Shown in pieces: positions 1 to 10,733 of a stretch of DNA of 64,000 bases. The position numbers and the translations under genes were made by a program. A model generated the notes under the pieces. That model saw nothing but the letters and a program-made list of their open reading frames with translations. It made no database searches and was not told where the DNA came from. Source of the DNA: Dermanyssus gallinae (Eukaryota; Arthropoda; Arachnida; Mesostigmata; Dermanyssidae); NCBI GenBank assembly GCA_003439945.1, contig QVRM01007067.1, forward strand, positions 62,001-126,000, given 5' to 3'. The number at the start of each line of letters is the position of its first letter. Position 1 is the first letter of the stretch.

Positions 1-609
1 GATATCTGTACTATCAATTACTTTAGAATATATAAGCATATATTTTTGCAGATACTGATGGAGGTCATAATATATATATATATATATATATCGGTCCTAA
101 AGCGAGGATATCAGCCAAAACTGTAATCGGCTCATAAAGAACGCTTTTACTCGTGGAACTTCAAGTATTTTGACAACTCTCATTTGGGTAATTTTATTTG
201 CGCTAATTGCTGCACCACACGTGCGATGCGTCCTCTTTTTCCTACGGATTTTCGCGTCGTCCAGCCTGCCACGTGGTTGGCGTATGCACGTTCTGTAACC
301 TAACGCGGCGACGACAATGCTTGCTAGAGTGGTCTGTTGTTGCTTGTAGTGCTTTGACTGGCTTTCAATGTAATAGCAATCTTGACCTTCTTTGCTAATT
401 GATAGATCTGCCTTCTCAGTGATTTGATTTCTTAAGTGCAGTGAGAAAAGCTGATTGCAGTTCTACAAAACAGTGTACGTGGATACCCGAAGGCCGGCCT
501 AGCAAATTGACTCTGTATAACCTAAGGGTGAATACAAATGCATTCTCCAATAGCACACAAACTGGATCCAGTCCAGCATCAACGCGAACCGTTAGGCAAG
601 TAACAGCAA
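1..609. other. Upstream spacer module of the homeobox array (first copy)
   Basis: No gene recognised. The stretch contains a (TA)n run at about 69-91, then sequence that realigns with the starts of later array units near 5.65, 13.92, 24.66 and 33.96 kb (shared strings such as GATATCAGCC, CACGTGCGATG and GTATGCACGTTC). It is therefore array spacer, not unique sequence. The short ORFs in it are not conserved as proteins between copies. Confidence 0.55.
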
Positions 610-830
610 TCAGCCTCAGTTGCAAGTGTTATAGGGGATTAGTGTGTTGTCATGGTTGTTATCTACCAGGGTGTCGCCGGTTCGACCCCTGTTGTTAATC
701 GAATTTTCTTCGAATCATATTCATTAAGAGTAAATGATAAAATGTACCGTTAAGAGTCAGCGGCTATGGGACTTATGGAATTGTTGAGGAAATTCTAGAT
801 ATTTTGACATGTCCGGTTATGCCGCCCCTC
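610..830 (+). mobile_element. tRNA-derived SINE, family 1 (diverged copy)
   Basis: A near-perfect pol III B box (GGTTCGACCCC, about 679-689) follows a degraded A box. The body with TTCATTAAGAGTAAATGATA and the conserved AAATGTACCGTTAAGAGTCA-type segment matches the copies at ~6.19 kb and ~25.29 kb (+) and ~47.9 kb (-). The dispersed, both-strand distribution supports a SINE and not a tRNA gene. Ends are approximate and no target-site duplication was identified. Confidence 0.6.
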
Positions 831-1365
831 AAATCGCCTCTGATATAAAATGATGACATGCGTATTTAGGTATACATGTCAAGCAAATAACAAATCCATC
901 CATCCAATAGTGCAAAACCTAGGACGCCTCCGGTAGGACAAGTCCCATGAATTTTTCGTCCGTCACCACAAATATATTTTTGTGATTAATCTTTTCTTGT
1001 GATGAGAACCAATCACACCTTCAAAGAGTACATATTCGCTCTATAACGAAGTCATGATATATACTATGTGGTGGTTCATTGGAGACCGTCACGGCCAGCG
1101 CACTGACGACGCCCCTTGTCTCTAGCCGTAGGAGGTAGGTTTAAACAAAAGCATCAGCTGGCCTAAATCGTACATTCGAGATTGGGCTAACTTTTAAAAT
1201 CAAAGAATATTTAACTTAAGGAAGGGGAAAGGGTGCACTAACCGCTTTGTTCTAGCGGAATACCTGTGACCTATCGCTGGTGGATGATTGAAGGCCGTCA
1301 CCGTTAGCGCACGGACGGCGCCCCTGGATGCTAGCCCCTTTCCCTCGCTTTGACTAGCCGAGCCT
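831..1365. other. Spacer upstream of H1
   Basis: No ORF of note. Two diverged copies of a short module (GACCGTCAC...AGCGCAC...GGCGCCCCT...CTAGCC) lie at about 1085-1130 and 1293-1335. The same module precedes the promoters of H4, H5 and their duplicates, where it reads CACCCCTGGGCGCTAG. It is part of the conserved 5' flank of the type-A genes. Confidence 0.5.
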
Positions 1366-1545
1366 TCATCACATCAATCAGGGGATATGTTTGATTGGAT
1401 TGGTTTGACCGCGTGGAACGGAAGTGTCTGGAGAAGAGACACCTTGGCTTGAGAGAGTGATAGCCCTCTCTCTCTCTCTCTCTCTCTATGGCAGTATATG
1501 CTAGGCCGAAGGTCCTATATTAACGGCATCATAAACGATGGGGCT
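1366..1545 (+). promoter_or_regulatory. H1 promoter module (diverged)
   Basis: This aligns with the promoters of H4 and H5. It has inverted CCAAT motifs (TTGATTGGATTGGTTTGACC at 1391-1410), the GACCGCGTGGAAC block, then a CT/GA tract (about 1467-1488). A weak AT-rich element TATATTAA lies at about 1516 where the other copies have TATAAAAA. The TATA box is therefore poorly kept in H1. A promoter role is inferred from conservation and position. Confidence 0.5.
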
Positions 1546-1621
1546 ACAGAACACTTTCCGGAACTATCGGGACGAAATTCTCTGTGAGCTTTTCGCATAC
1601 ATAGTAGAGGCCAGATTACCA

Positions 1622-2457
1622 ATGGAGCGAGTCAAGTACACGAAGCCTCAGTTGGATTGCCTTGAGGAGCAATTTCAGAAAACAGCGTACGTAACTATCC
1701 GAACGGTGGAAGAGCTTGCAAATCGACTCGGTGTAACCGCGAAGCAGATAAGGGTGAGTACATCCTCAACGAAATTAGCAAAGTAGACGGCCAACAACAC
1801 ATACTCAAATAAATCGCCTAGTGGCCAATTCAAGTTGGTTCTATGTCTTTCCCAGGAAGACTAACGGTTCGATCTATCGTTAGTTCCTCTGCGTATGACC
1901 TCTAATATGTATATATATATATGTTATACTAACAGCTTTTCCGGAATTTCTTGCAGATCTGGTTCCAAAATCGGCGGGCTAGAACGCGCCGCGAGTTGCT
2001 GAAGCGAGACATCCAACTGACCGCAGGCAGAAATATTGTCTGTCGTTCAGCCAGCATCGAATCGCCGCCAGATTCAGTACCGAGCTCCGGTTCAAAATCG
2101 CCTAATGCTGTTGACTCAGCCCGGTGGAGCCATTCATCGCCGGATTTACGAGTTTCAACGTACGAAGCGCCATCGGCACACGGTGGCGCTTTTGGGCCTG
2201 TTTCAGACCCGTCAAGACAGCGGGTCTACGGTGTGTACCCACATGGGGTGTTTAGCCCAAGGTTCCCCTCTGTGTATCGCACAGCTGGAGAGGAGCACGA
2301 AGACCTTGGTCAGTTTTTTGAACAAAACACGTGTGACGTCCCCAGCGTGGTTAACGGCGACGGTGAATATCGTCTCGTCGATGCGGTTTCGCCGCCGCAC
2401 TCCGCTACCGTTAGTGCTTTTAGCTGGACAAATACCTGCATTTATTGGATTGGCTAA
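1622..2457 (+). CDS. H1: PRD-like homeobox gene, type A
   Basis: Two coding exons, 1622-1753 and 1957-2457, are joined by an intron with GTGAGT donor and TTCTTGCAG acceptor, giving about 210 residues. Exon 1 encodes homeodomain residues ~3-46 starting MERVKYTKPQLD, with helix-1 core L16/F20. Exon 2 opens with I47-W48-F49-Q50-N51-R52-R53, so the invariant W48, N51 and R53 are present. The 46/47 phase-0 intron and Q50 fit PRD-like homeobox transcription factors, which act in the nucleus. ATG 1622 is chosen because the other array members start at the equivalent ATG; an in-frame ATG at 1538 would add 28 residues. The linker is Ser/Pro-rich with the array's EEHEDL..FFE motif. The C-terminal D-x-DFIKAT...WF motif of other members is lost: the protein ends CIYWIG, apparently after a deletion. 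An AATAAA follows at 2514. Confidence 0.75.
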
Positions 2458-2513
2458 ACAATTTGCATGAAATCTATCTTAAGTTGATGTGCCCCATAAA
2501 TGTGTGTTGCGTT

Positions 2514-2519
2514 AATAAA
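2514..2519 (+). terminator. Polyadenylation signal of H1
   Basis: AATAAA lies 57 bases after the H1 stop in the context GTTAATAAATGTA. The same context follows H2, H3, H3', H5 and H5', so it is a conserved part of the gene unit. Confidence 0.6.
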
Positions 2520-3359
2520 TGTATCTAATTTCATAAAACTATTGATCTCCTTATTGCTACCAGCTTCTAGTAGGTTCGTCTCGTTTACTTTCTTGATTTG
2601 TTAAGGCTTCGTTTTATATCGCAGTAAGCTCTATCGCCTGCAAATATTATTAGTAAGCATTGCTTTTAATTAAGCTATCAATTTGATAGGTTATCAGCTA
2701 GCCGCAGGGGACTTTGGCATCAGGTTAAAACATAGGAGGTTTTCCCGACGGCTTTTTAATGAAGCCTATTTCAACAGCTAATCTGGTAATTGCTAAACAT
2801 GCTTTAACAACGTAAGCGGTCGACGTAGAGCTAGTATTATTTATTCAAAATGAAAATCAGACGTGGATGCCTTTATTACTGCAGGCAAAGCAAACTATAA
2901 CTAACGATATGTGTATACAAATTTTCTGCAAGTTACACCTAAGGGGTATTTTATTTCTCAGTAATAAACGCCAACGCCTATAACACAAGAGGTAAAGTCA
3001 TACATAAACAGTCAGAGCCATACATAAATTAGACTTCATACAAACATAAAAATCCCTACATAAATTAGACTTTATACCAACAATAAAATATCTACATGAA
3101 TTATGGGCTTAGTTTATTTATTAGTACTAGACTCCCTCAATCATATTAAGGTAATGCCATATATGCGATACGAGAAGTCAGCTGTTCAAGCTGCCCTGTG
3201 GACGTTTTTCCGTAACAGTCCATAAAATTGTTGTCTATTCGAGAGTTAATCAGCGTTCCTAAAGTGAATTTGTACTGTAACGGATAGCGTGCAGTTAAAA
3301 GATCGTCTGGAGAATATCCAGATCTCTTGCTGCCTGGAAACCATATTCATAACCGAACT
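2520..3359. other. Intergenic, no gene recognised
   Basis: AT-rich spacer. A short imperfect direct repeat (CATAAATTAGACTT.ATAC...AACA) recurs at about 3021-3090. The first ~300 bases resemble the 3' flank of H2 (5220-5520): CTGCCAACTTCTAG-like and GCTAGCCRCA strings. No coding potential was found. Confidence 0.45.
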
Positions 3360-3800
3360 TTCAATCATCATCATCAGTGTGTATTCTCCATCAGCGGCCA
3401 CCTGCAGCTTCATCATCATCATTAGTGCACGTTCATCATCATCATAATCATTCGCCTCAGTTCACCACAACCATCATCACTATCAACACCCAGTATTACT
3501 ATACTCCACCATCAGGTACTATACTACAATACTTTCAGCGTCATCATCAATAGTGCATCATTATTCATCCCTGTTACCACTCGTAGCCGTCATTACTATC
3601 ATCACCACAGCCATCATCACTATCAACACCCAGTATTACTACGCTTCATCATCAGGTACTACCCTCAGCGCAATTATCATCAGTTCATCATTATCGTCGT
3701 CATCACTCATCCCAGTTAGCTACCACTGATAGTCGTCATCATCACCATCACCGCCACAGCCATCATCACCATCACATTCACCACAAACACCATCACTCGC
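3360..3800. repeat. (CAT/TCA)n-rich imperfect satellite
   Basis: Dozens of ATCATCATC runs are interspersed with longer blocks; CACCCAGTATTACTA... recurs at about 3487 and 3627 and CATCAGGTACTA at about 3511 and 3650. This indicates local duplications about 140 bases apart. The minus-strand ORFs here (Val/Met-rich) are repeat translations. Confidence 0.7.
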
Positions 3801-3842
3801 TTCATTATTGACGCCGCCACTGTCACCACCCCCGTTACGGTC

Positions 3843-4583
3843 ATGCAGCGAACGCCGACGAAACGACGAGAGGAAATGCCGCTGGAACAACGTGCATCCC
3901 TGCACGTAAATTCTGCGGCGCCAACGGATGAAGGCATTGGTGGAACAGCCAGTGGTGAGAGCGGTCCGGCTTGCCGTCCAAAAACAAGCGGCGGGAAGCG
4001 GACTGCATCAAGCCCCGCAGATGATACTCGTAGCAAATGGATGCGTGTATCGCAGGCCGAATCTTACCTTGCAATCGTGGAGGGTGCCGCCGAAGCAACC
4101 GAGAAAGCTCGTAACAGTGAGGAACCTCAGAACGATTTGGAGTTTACCACGGTGACCCGACATAAGCGTACCCGTGCTCCAAAGATGGTCGTGCCGCCAA
4201 AAGTAGCGTTTGACAGACAGGAAGCCGTAATCTTTTCCGCTGCTGGCAATGCTCTTGAGCTCCACTTTAACGAGACGCGAGTTGTGACGAGATCGCGAAG
4301 GTCGTCGGGGGGAAGATGGAGGAGCCTCGCTTCACAAAGAACGGTGAATTTGTCATAGTGGTGCAGAAGGAAGACGATAGAGCGACCTTACTCTCGCTAT
4401 TTGGAACACGATCTACGGTGAAGGGCAAGATCACCGGGGTTCATACTTCTATCTCGGAATCGGCGATCCTATCGGCACTGCAGTCGTCTGGAGTCACAGA
4501 AGCGACTTGGGGGAAAGCGAAAAACCCAAGAACCAACGCTGTGTCGGCAACAGAGCACGTTATCTTGACATTCTTCAGCAACA
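3843..4583 (+). mobile_element. Probable LINE ORF1 (gag-like) fragment fused to H2
   Basis: Two overlapping open frames (3843-4358 and 4316-4618) look like one frameshifted ORF1. The first is basic and Ser/Pro-rich. The second carries a GVHTSISESAILSAL...VTEATW... ...EHVILTFFS pattern, which resembles the region before the zinc knuckles in ORF1 of jockey/R1/I-type LINEs. The fragment stops abruptly at about 4583, where homeobox exon sequence starts, so it has replaced the promoter and first codons of H2. No RT or poly-A belongs to it. The family assignment is by resemblance only. Confidence 0.5.
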
Positions 4584-5170
4584 GTCAAGTACACAAAGCC
4601 TCAGTTGGATTGCCTTGAGGAGCAATTTCAGAAAACAGCGTACGTGAACACCGATCGCTGAAAAAGCTGGCGAATCAACTCGGTGTAACCGCGAAGCAGA
4701 TAAGAGTGAGTACATGCTCAACGAAATTAGCAAAGTAGACGGCCAATAAATACATGCTCAAATAAATTACCTAGTGGTCAACTAAAGTTAGTTCTATGTG
4801 TTTCCCAGGAGGTCTAACGGTTCTATCCATCGTTAGTCCCTTTGCGTATGACCTCCAACATGTATAAATATATATGTTATACTAACAGCTTTTCCGGAAT
4901 TTCTTACATATCTGGTTTCAAAATCGGCGGGCTAGAGCGCGCCGCGAGTTGCTGAAGCGCGACATCCAACTGACCGCAGGCAGAAACATTGTTCGTCGTT
5001 CAGTCATCATCGAATTACCGCCTGATTCAGTACCAAACGCGGTTTCGCCGCCGCACTCCGCTACCGTCAGTGCCTTTAGCTCTGGGTCGTCCTCGCAAAG
5101 AGCTATTGACTGTGTGATGATTGATTGTGATTTCATTGCAACCTTGGATTGGTTTTACCACTATGCCTGA
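4584..5170 (+). pseudogene. H2: type-A homeobox pseudogene
   Basis: Exon-1 homology (4584-4705) begins mid-arm at GTCAAGTACAC, immediately after the LINE ORF1 fragment, so the start codon is gone. Indels near 4646-4662 break the homeodomain frame relative to H1. Donor GTGAGT survives at 4706. Exon 2 starts at 4910 with an intact I-W-F-Q-N-R-R-A-R-A-R-R stretch, but its acceptor reads TTACAT instead of TTGCAG, so the AG is lost. About 280 bases present in H1 exon 2 are missing (PDSVP joins directly to NAVSPPHS). The C-terminal motif survives as CDFIATLDWF. AATAAA is at 5214. H2 is the closest relative of H1. Confidence 0.75.
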
Positions 5171-5219
5171 TTTCTATAACGAGTTGATGTGCCATTTGGG
5201 AGTGAGTTTTGTTAATAAA

Positions 5220-5647
5220 TGTAACTAAATTCATAAAGCGACTGGTGTCCTTATTGCTGCCAACTTCTAGCGGCATTGTCTCGTATATTTTCTTGATTTG
5301 TCAAGGTCTCGTTTTGCTCTGCAGCCAGCTATTATCGCAAGAAAATATAGTAAGTAAACACTGCGATTGGCTAAACTGTGAGCCCGATAGGTTGTTAGCT
5401 AGCCACAAGGAACTTTAATAACAGATTCCAAAAAAAGAGTTTTTTCCAACGGTTTTTCAATGAACCATGTTTCAATAGCCTATTCGGTAATTGTTAAACA
5501 TGCGTTATTAAATATCGATTTTTTGGTACGTCTATATAGGTCAACTGCAAGTAACACGTGATTTCTCAATAAGAAACATGCTCTAGAATGCTCATTATTA
5601 ACAACTTGATTATTCTATCTTGATTATTCTATATCTTCATTCTATAT
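5220..5647. other. Spacer between H2 and duplicated block copy 1
   Basis: No gene recognised. The first ~250 bases align with the 3' flank of H1, extending the H1/H2 duplication beyond the genes. Confidence 0.4.
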
Positions 5648-6185
5648 CCACAACTGTAACACCGACAAATAAAGAATACTCTTACCCGCCGGCGTTCGGG
5701 TACATCGATAGCTCTTAAGAGTGTTACCTTATTTGTGCTGATTGCTGCATTGCACGTGCGATGTGTCCTCCTTTTCTTAATTTTCCTTTTTCGTGTCATC
5801 TAGCTCGTCGACATACGTCCGTGACGTATGCACGTTCTGTCACCTGACGTGGCTGTTGACGATGATTGACGATGACAATGTTTGCTGCATTGGCTTGTTG
5901 TTACTTGTCATGTTTTGACTGGCTCTAAAGATGTTAGTAAAGCGGACCCTATTTGCGAACTGATCGGTGGTCTGCCTTCTCAGTGATTAGATGTCTTCAA
6001 TGCGGTGAAGTGACAGCTGTGCCGGAAAACAGTGTGCGTGGATACTAGAAAGCGAGTGGAGCTGGTGAATTGACTCTGTATGACAACAGGTAAGGGTGAA
6101 TACAAATACTTACTCAGATAAATATGCACAGAAACTGAATCATGCCTAACGCCAGCATAGAACGTCGAGCGGACAACAGCAATGA

Positions 6186-6385
6186 GCCTCATTTATAAGT
6201 GGTCTAGAGGACTAGTGTACTAGTCATGGTTGTCCATTACCGTGGTGTTGCCGGTTCGATCCCTGCTATTGATCGAAATTTTGTTGAGCGATATTCATTG
6301 AGAGTACATGATAAAATGTACCGTTGAGAGTCAGAGACCATGCTGCTGCATGAACTGTTGGGAATACCCTAATTATCCTAAAATA
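6186..6385 (+). mobile_element. tRNA-derived SINE, family 1
   Basis: A box TGGTCTAGAGG (6200-6210) matches TRGYNNARNGG. B box GGTTCGATCCC (6253-6263) matches GGTTCGANNCC. The spacing is tRNA-like. The body AGAGTACATGATAAAATGTA...GAGAGTCAGAGACC is shared with the other copies. The equivalent in copy 2 (25290-25490) has a mutated B box (GGTTGGATCCC). Ends are approximate. Confidence 0.7.
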
Positions 6386-7110
6386 CCCTATTACGCTGCC
6401 ACTATGAGCTCCCCTCATACACTCACCCAAGAATGCAGGACCTACAACGCCTCTCGCTGAGCTCACGTGACTTCTTAGGCTGATTAAAACAGACATACCA
6501 TTCTACAATTTAGGTAAGTTTGGTGAAAAATGTTGAAAATGAGAATCTATCACAGCTCCAAGAAGCACATATTCGATCTATGACTATCGGCCTTTCTATC
6601 TACCACAGTACCGCACAAAGTCGCTTCGAGAAAACTACCTCGAGTTCCAAGGCCCTTACGTCCGTCACCAAAAAACATATTAAAGCAAGAATATTCATTA
6701 ACAAAGAGCTTGTTTGCGTTTAACAAGTAGTTCATCGGAGATGAGCACCTATGAGCTATGGTAAAAAATGATAGAGGCACAAAACTGCCCGTGCCATGTA
6801 TGCAGCAACAACTACAACATCCTCCGAGGTGGGTAAACCTCACCATGTAGAGTCTTGACATTAGTATCAGTAACTATATAACCAACACAAGCAATGTATT
6901 TTTTCTAAAAAATTCTGCGACCCTATACGGATCGTACAATTCAATTAGGTCATGAAGAACCTAAATTTTGCCATTTTAAATGGTAGATAGGTAAAACAAT
7001 CAGCGGGCAATTGAATGCATGCCGGGGGGAAGAAGTGCAGTAACAGCTTCGTTCTAGCGGAATATCTCTGGCTTATTGCTGTTGATTGATTGAAGTCTGT
7101 CGAAACTGCC
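6386..7110. other. Array spacer upstream of H3
   Basis: No gene. It contains the module TTCTACAATTTAGGTAAGTTTG (about 6502-6523) and a GGCACAAAACTGCCCGTGCC...TATGCAGCAAC module (about 6775-6810). Both recur upstream of H4 and, for the second, of H5, and in copy 2. Before H3 the CTTCGTTCTAGCGGAATA element is present, but the CCAAT/GAGA/TATA block seen at H4 and H5 is absent. Confidence 0.5.
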
Positions 7111-7119
7111 GACTTGCCA

Positions 7120-8702
7120 ATGCATCGCATTACGTATACCAAGCCTCAGTTGGATTGCCTTGAGGAGCAGTTCCAGAAATCAGCGTACGTAGATACCAGA
7201 ACGACTAAAGAGCTGGCGGATCAACTCGGTGTGACCGCTAAACGGATCAGGGTGAGTACATTTAAAAAGAAATCTGCATAGTGGACGGTCAATAATCAGA
7301 CTTAGTTTTTTGTGTTTCTCAGGTACTCTAACTGGCCTTATATATAGTTAAGCATTCCGTGTGTGTTCTCCAACACACACATATATATATACAGGGTCGT
7401 TCGTATCAAAATGTACTTTTTTCGAGGTTTGATAGAACTCGGCAAGAAAATAATTTTTCCCTATGGAGAGAGGACGCGGAAACATCTTGTTTAGGAGAGA
7501 GAGTGAAATTTATAAAAGTAGTTATTCTGCCTTTTTTCTCCTACATAGTTGTGCAAAATCTACGTTAGCGGGAGAACCAGTCAACTCATGAAGGAACCAA
7601 TCATATCGGCGTGTTCGGAGGAAAATTCACTAGCTTGCGTAGCGAAAAGCGAATAGCAGATTGGGGAAAGTAAAAAAAAAAGTCGACATGTTGTTATGTC
7701 TTACGTTAACGCTTTTTTAATGAAAAATCGTAAACATTTTCCATTGCGACCGAAAATGTGTGTCCAAAAGACCAGTGTCGCGCAATAGCAAATTTAATGC
7801 CCGCCATTTTCGCACCAACGTGATGGTGCTGCGTTACGTAGTTGTCAAGTAGGCTTTTTCGATAGCCACATCGAAACCGAAGGCACACATACTTACTTGC
7901 ATAGGGTGTATGAGGAAGTTAGGTACATATTTTAAGGTTTGATAGAACTCGGCAAGAGAATAATTTTTCCTGGTGGAAAGAGGTGGCGGAAACGTCTTGG
8001 CAAAATGTTACGGTTCTAAACGTGAAAACTTGCACGTAAAACATAACAACTATGACTGTCGAAAAAGCTTAATTACTTGACAACTACGTAACGCAGCACC
8101 ATAACTTTAGTACGAAAATGGTGGGCACTAAACATGCCAGTGCTACATGTTATACAAACTGCTTCTCTGGATTTTCGTGCAGATCTGGTTCAGAATCGGC
8201 GGGCAAGAGCGCGCCGCGAGTTGCTGAAGTGCGGCGTCCGACTGAACGACCGCAGGAAAGTTGCCTGTCGTTCAGCCAGCACATCAATCGCCGCCTGGTT
8301 CAGTACCGAGCTCCGGTTCGGGATCACCGGATGCTGTGGACGTAGCCCGATGGAGCGGTTCATCGCCCGGTTTACCCGTTTCATCGTACCAAGCGCTGTC
8401 AGCACACACTGGCGTCGACAGCACTGTTTCTGCCCCGTCCTCATCGCTACAACAGACTCATAATGTGGCCTTTGGACATGAGTGTTTCCCTGTTCACCGC
8501 ACAGCTGTGGAAGAGCACGAGGATCTGAATTTATTTTTTGAGTCGAGTGCAAGTGCTCCCTATAATTCCATGGACCCGTGTTGTTCGGCGCCATTGGCTA
8601 CCGCGACTGTTTTTAACCCTGGGTCATTCCTTGAAAACACCCAATGTCAAATTGCCGACTCGGATTTTATAAAAGCTAACCTTAATTTGGTTTGACAACT
8701 AG
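7120..8702 (+). pseudogene. H3: type-A homeobox gene with three frameshifts (copy 1)
   Basis: Exon 1 (7120-7251) is open and encodes MHRITYTKPQLDCLEEQF... to R46, with donor GTGAGT. Exon 2 begins after TTTTCGTGCAG at 8183, but one C is missing from the codons for F49-Q50. An extra base near 8282 restores frame, and an extra A near 8680 destroys the C-terminal WFDN. Between the first two indels the frame hits a stop. The otherwise near-identical H3' (26235-27794) has none of these indels. H3 is therefore a recent pseudogene, or it carries sequencing/assembly indels. The core promoter block is also missing. AATAAA is at 8747. Confidence 0.7.
7392..8130. mobile_element. Foldback/MITE-like insertion in the H3 intron
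   Basis: A ~70 bp segment (GGTTTGATAGAACTCGGCAAGA...) occurs as direct repeats at about 7428 and 7936. A ~70 bp segment around GGTGCTGCGTTACGTAGTTGTCAAGTA (about 7791-7860) recurs inverted at about 8055-8130. The left edge CAGGGTCGTTCGTATCAAAATGTA is reminiscent of mariner-type terminal repeats, but I could not pair it with a right end. The insertion explains why the H3 intron (~930 bp) is longer than that of H1 (~200 bp). Confidence 0.5.
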
Positions 8703-10461
8703 GTTTAGCTGTCAAACTGACGAGTCATATATAAGTGTATTATTTTAATAAATGTAACAAAACTCAGAAAGCGATTAGCCTCTTCATTGCTACCAGGAGG
8801 TTTCCAAAAGGGCTTTTAATGAACGAATGCTAGGCAAGGGAGGATTGTATGAGTCACGCTATCATCCTCGCTTGGCGTGTCTGACTAGGAAATGCAATGC
8901 AAGTTAACTATGGGCTTTAGTTTGCGTAGCTACCTAATTTTATAAATGGAGTCAAACGCTTCCAAGCGACAACGACATCCACTTCGGCGGTTAGTTTTTG
9001 CTGCCGACCAGATAAATATGGTTGAAGGTGTCATTTATCATTATCATCATCATAATATCTATTTCACTCATATTGAGTATGCATATAACATATACAGTTA
9101 CAAGAGGCACAAAAAATATCCAGGTTTCCAACTCTCTCTCGTCGAACTTGTTCAACTTTATTTTCTTATTTCGAGATAAAACTTTCGAATGGTACTGTAC
9201 GCGGCGGTACTTCATTTCAGTCGGATTACTCAAACAGCCGGTACCCTTCCAGCAAACTAAAATTTGCCCGAATGAGGGATTCCTATACTTTGTCAAGTAC
9301 TCAATTTCATAGCCTTGGTTTTTGTGGCGTTTATTTCCAGCCCCATTGAGACAAGAAACAGTGCTGCCAGAAAATTGAGACAAGGAACACTGCTAGGGAA
9401 ACCCCTTATTATCATAATATACCCGATTATGCTGCCACTTTGAGCACCCTCATATAAAACGCCTCTTGCTAAACGCACGTGACTTCTTAAGTTACTAAAT
9501 ACATCTATACCATTCTACAATTTAGGTAAGTTTGATGCAAAATGTTGAATGTGGGAATCTATTAAGCCTCCAAAAAGCACATATTCGATCTATGACAATA
9601 CCTTGCTGTTTACTATACCGCACAAAGTCACTACGAATGCGTCGTTTCAGAGACTCTTCTTATGAGTGCCTTATTAAAAAAGTGATGCAAACAGACTGTT
9701 TTAGAAGAAAATCAGAGTGCAAAAAAAGAGAAGAACAAATGGCAAGGAAACTACCGCACATTCCGAGAACCTTATGTCCGTCACCAAAATGGATTTTTAG
9801 GCAAGAACTTGTCTCACTAAAGAGCTCGTTTGCATTCAACAAGTAGTTCATGATCATTTTGAAACGGACACGAGCACTTATGGTGCCATGGTATAGAATG
9901 AAAGGTGTACAAAACTGCCCGTGCCGGGTATGCAGCAACAAATACAACATTCTTCGGGAAGGGTAAGCCTCACTATGCAGAGTAAATGACCAACACGAGG
10001 AATGACTCTCTTTTTATTAGAAATTAACACTAATTATATATAGTTTATCTCGCAAAAGCTTCTTTTGTTTGTTACTCATGATGATTTGCGAAGCAATCAC
10101 CCGGTTATTACTGTTGAGTCACTCTTGCTACCACTGAATTGTTTACTAACAACACACATTCTGCAACGCTATACCGTTGTATAGAACCGGACGATTTGAT
10201 TGGGTCAGGAAGAACCTAGATTTTGCAATTTTCCGTGGTAGGTAGGTAACAAATCAGCGGGCCTGACTCGTACACTCGAAATTGGACTATCAGCAGCATT
10301 AAATGCTTAACTGGGGATGGGGCTGCAGTAACCGCTTCGTTCTAGCGTAATACCTCTGGCTTATTGCCGGTGATTCATTGAAGGTCGTTACCGGCAGCGC
10401 ACGACCGGCACCCCTGGGCGCTAGCCCTTCTCCACCGCGTGGGCTAGCCGAGACGTCACAA
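8703..10461. other. Array spacer between H3 and H4
   Basis: No gene. A polymorphic tract (CATTATCATCATCATAAT) lies near 9035-9060. The ACAATTTAGGTAAGTTTG module is at about 9519-9536, the TGCCCGTGCCGGGTATGCAGCAAC module at about 9916-9940, and the GTTTATCTCGCAAAAGC...GATGATTTGCGAAG module, which is repeated before H5, at about 10044-10100. All are present in copy 2. Confidence 0.5.
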
Positions 10462-10656
10462 TACCAATCACAGGTGACCTTTAATTTGATTGGTTTGACC
10501 GCGTGGAACAGAGATGCCTAGAGAAGATACTGAGAGAGAGCAGAAGCAATTTTGAGAGAGAGAGGAGAAGCAATCTTGAGAGAGAGAGGACAAGCAATCT
10601 TGAGTAGAAGCTATCTCTCGATGGCGGCACATGCGAGGTCGAAGGCCTTATAAAAA
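10462..10656 (+). promoter_or_regulatory. H4 promoter: CCAAT, inverted CCAAT, GAGA tract, TATA box
   Basis: CCAAT at 10464-10468 and ATTGG at 10489-10493 flank AGGTGACC. They are followed by GACCGCGTGGAACAGAGATG, GAGA-rich repeats (about 10528-10590), and TATAAAAA at 10649-10656, 78 bases before the start codon. A cap site would be expected near 10680. The order and spacing are conserved at H5 and in copy 2. The GA runs could bind GAGA-type factors, but that is inference. Confidence 0.65.
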
Positions 10657-10733
10657 TAGTACCATAAGCGACTGGAAACACAGAACACTTGCCGGAGTGT
10701 GACTTGTATCGTGACGAAACCGCCGACTTGCCA

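Noticed and set aside
1538..1621. Extended N-terminus of H1 from ATG 1538
   Set aside because: No other array member has a corresponding upstream ATG-initiated extension; the ATG at the homeodomain edge is the conserved one. It remains possible but unsupported.
3716..4036. Minus-strand ORF over the TCA-rich satellite
   Set aside because: Its Val/Met/Thr-rich half is simple repeat, and the + strand ORF1-like frame is the better explanation for the rest.
6550..6861. Minus-strand ORFs of about 100 codons in the array spacers (also 9660-9950, 25653-25964)
   Set aside because: Frames are not maintained among the diverged spacer copies and resemble no protein; they are shadows in repeated spacer.
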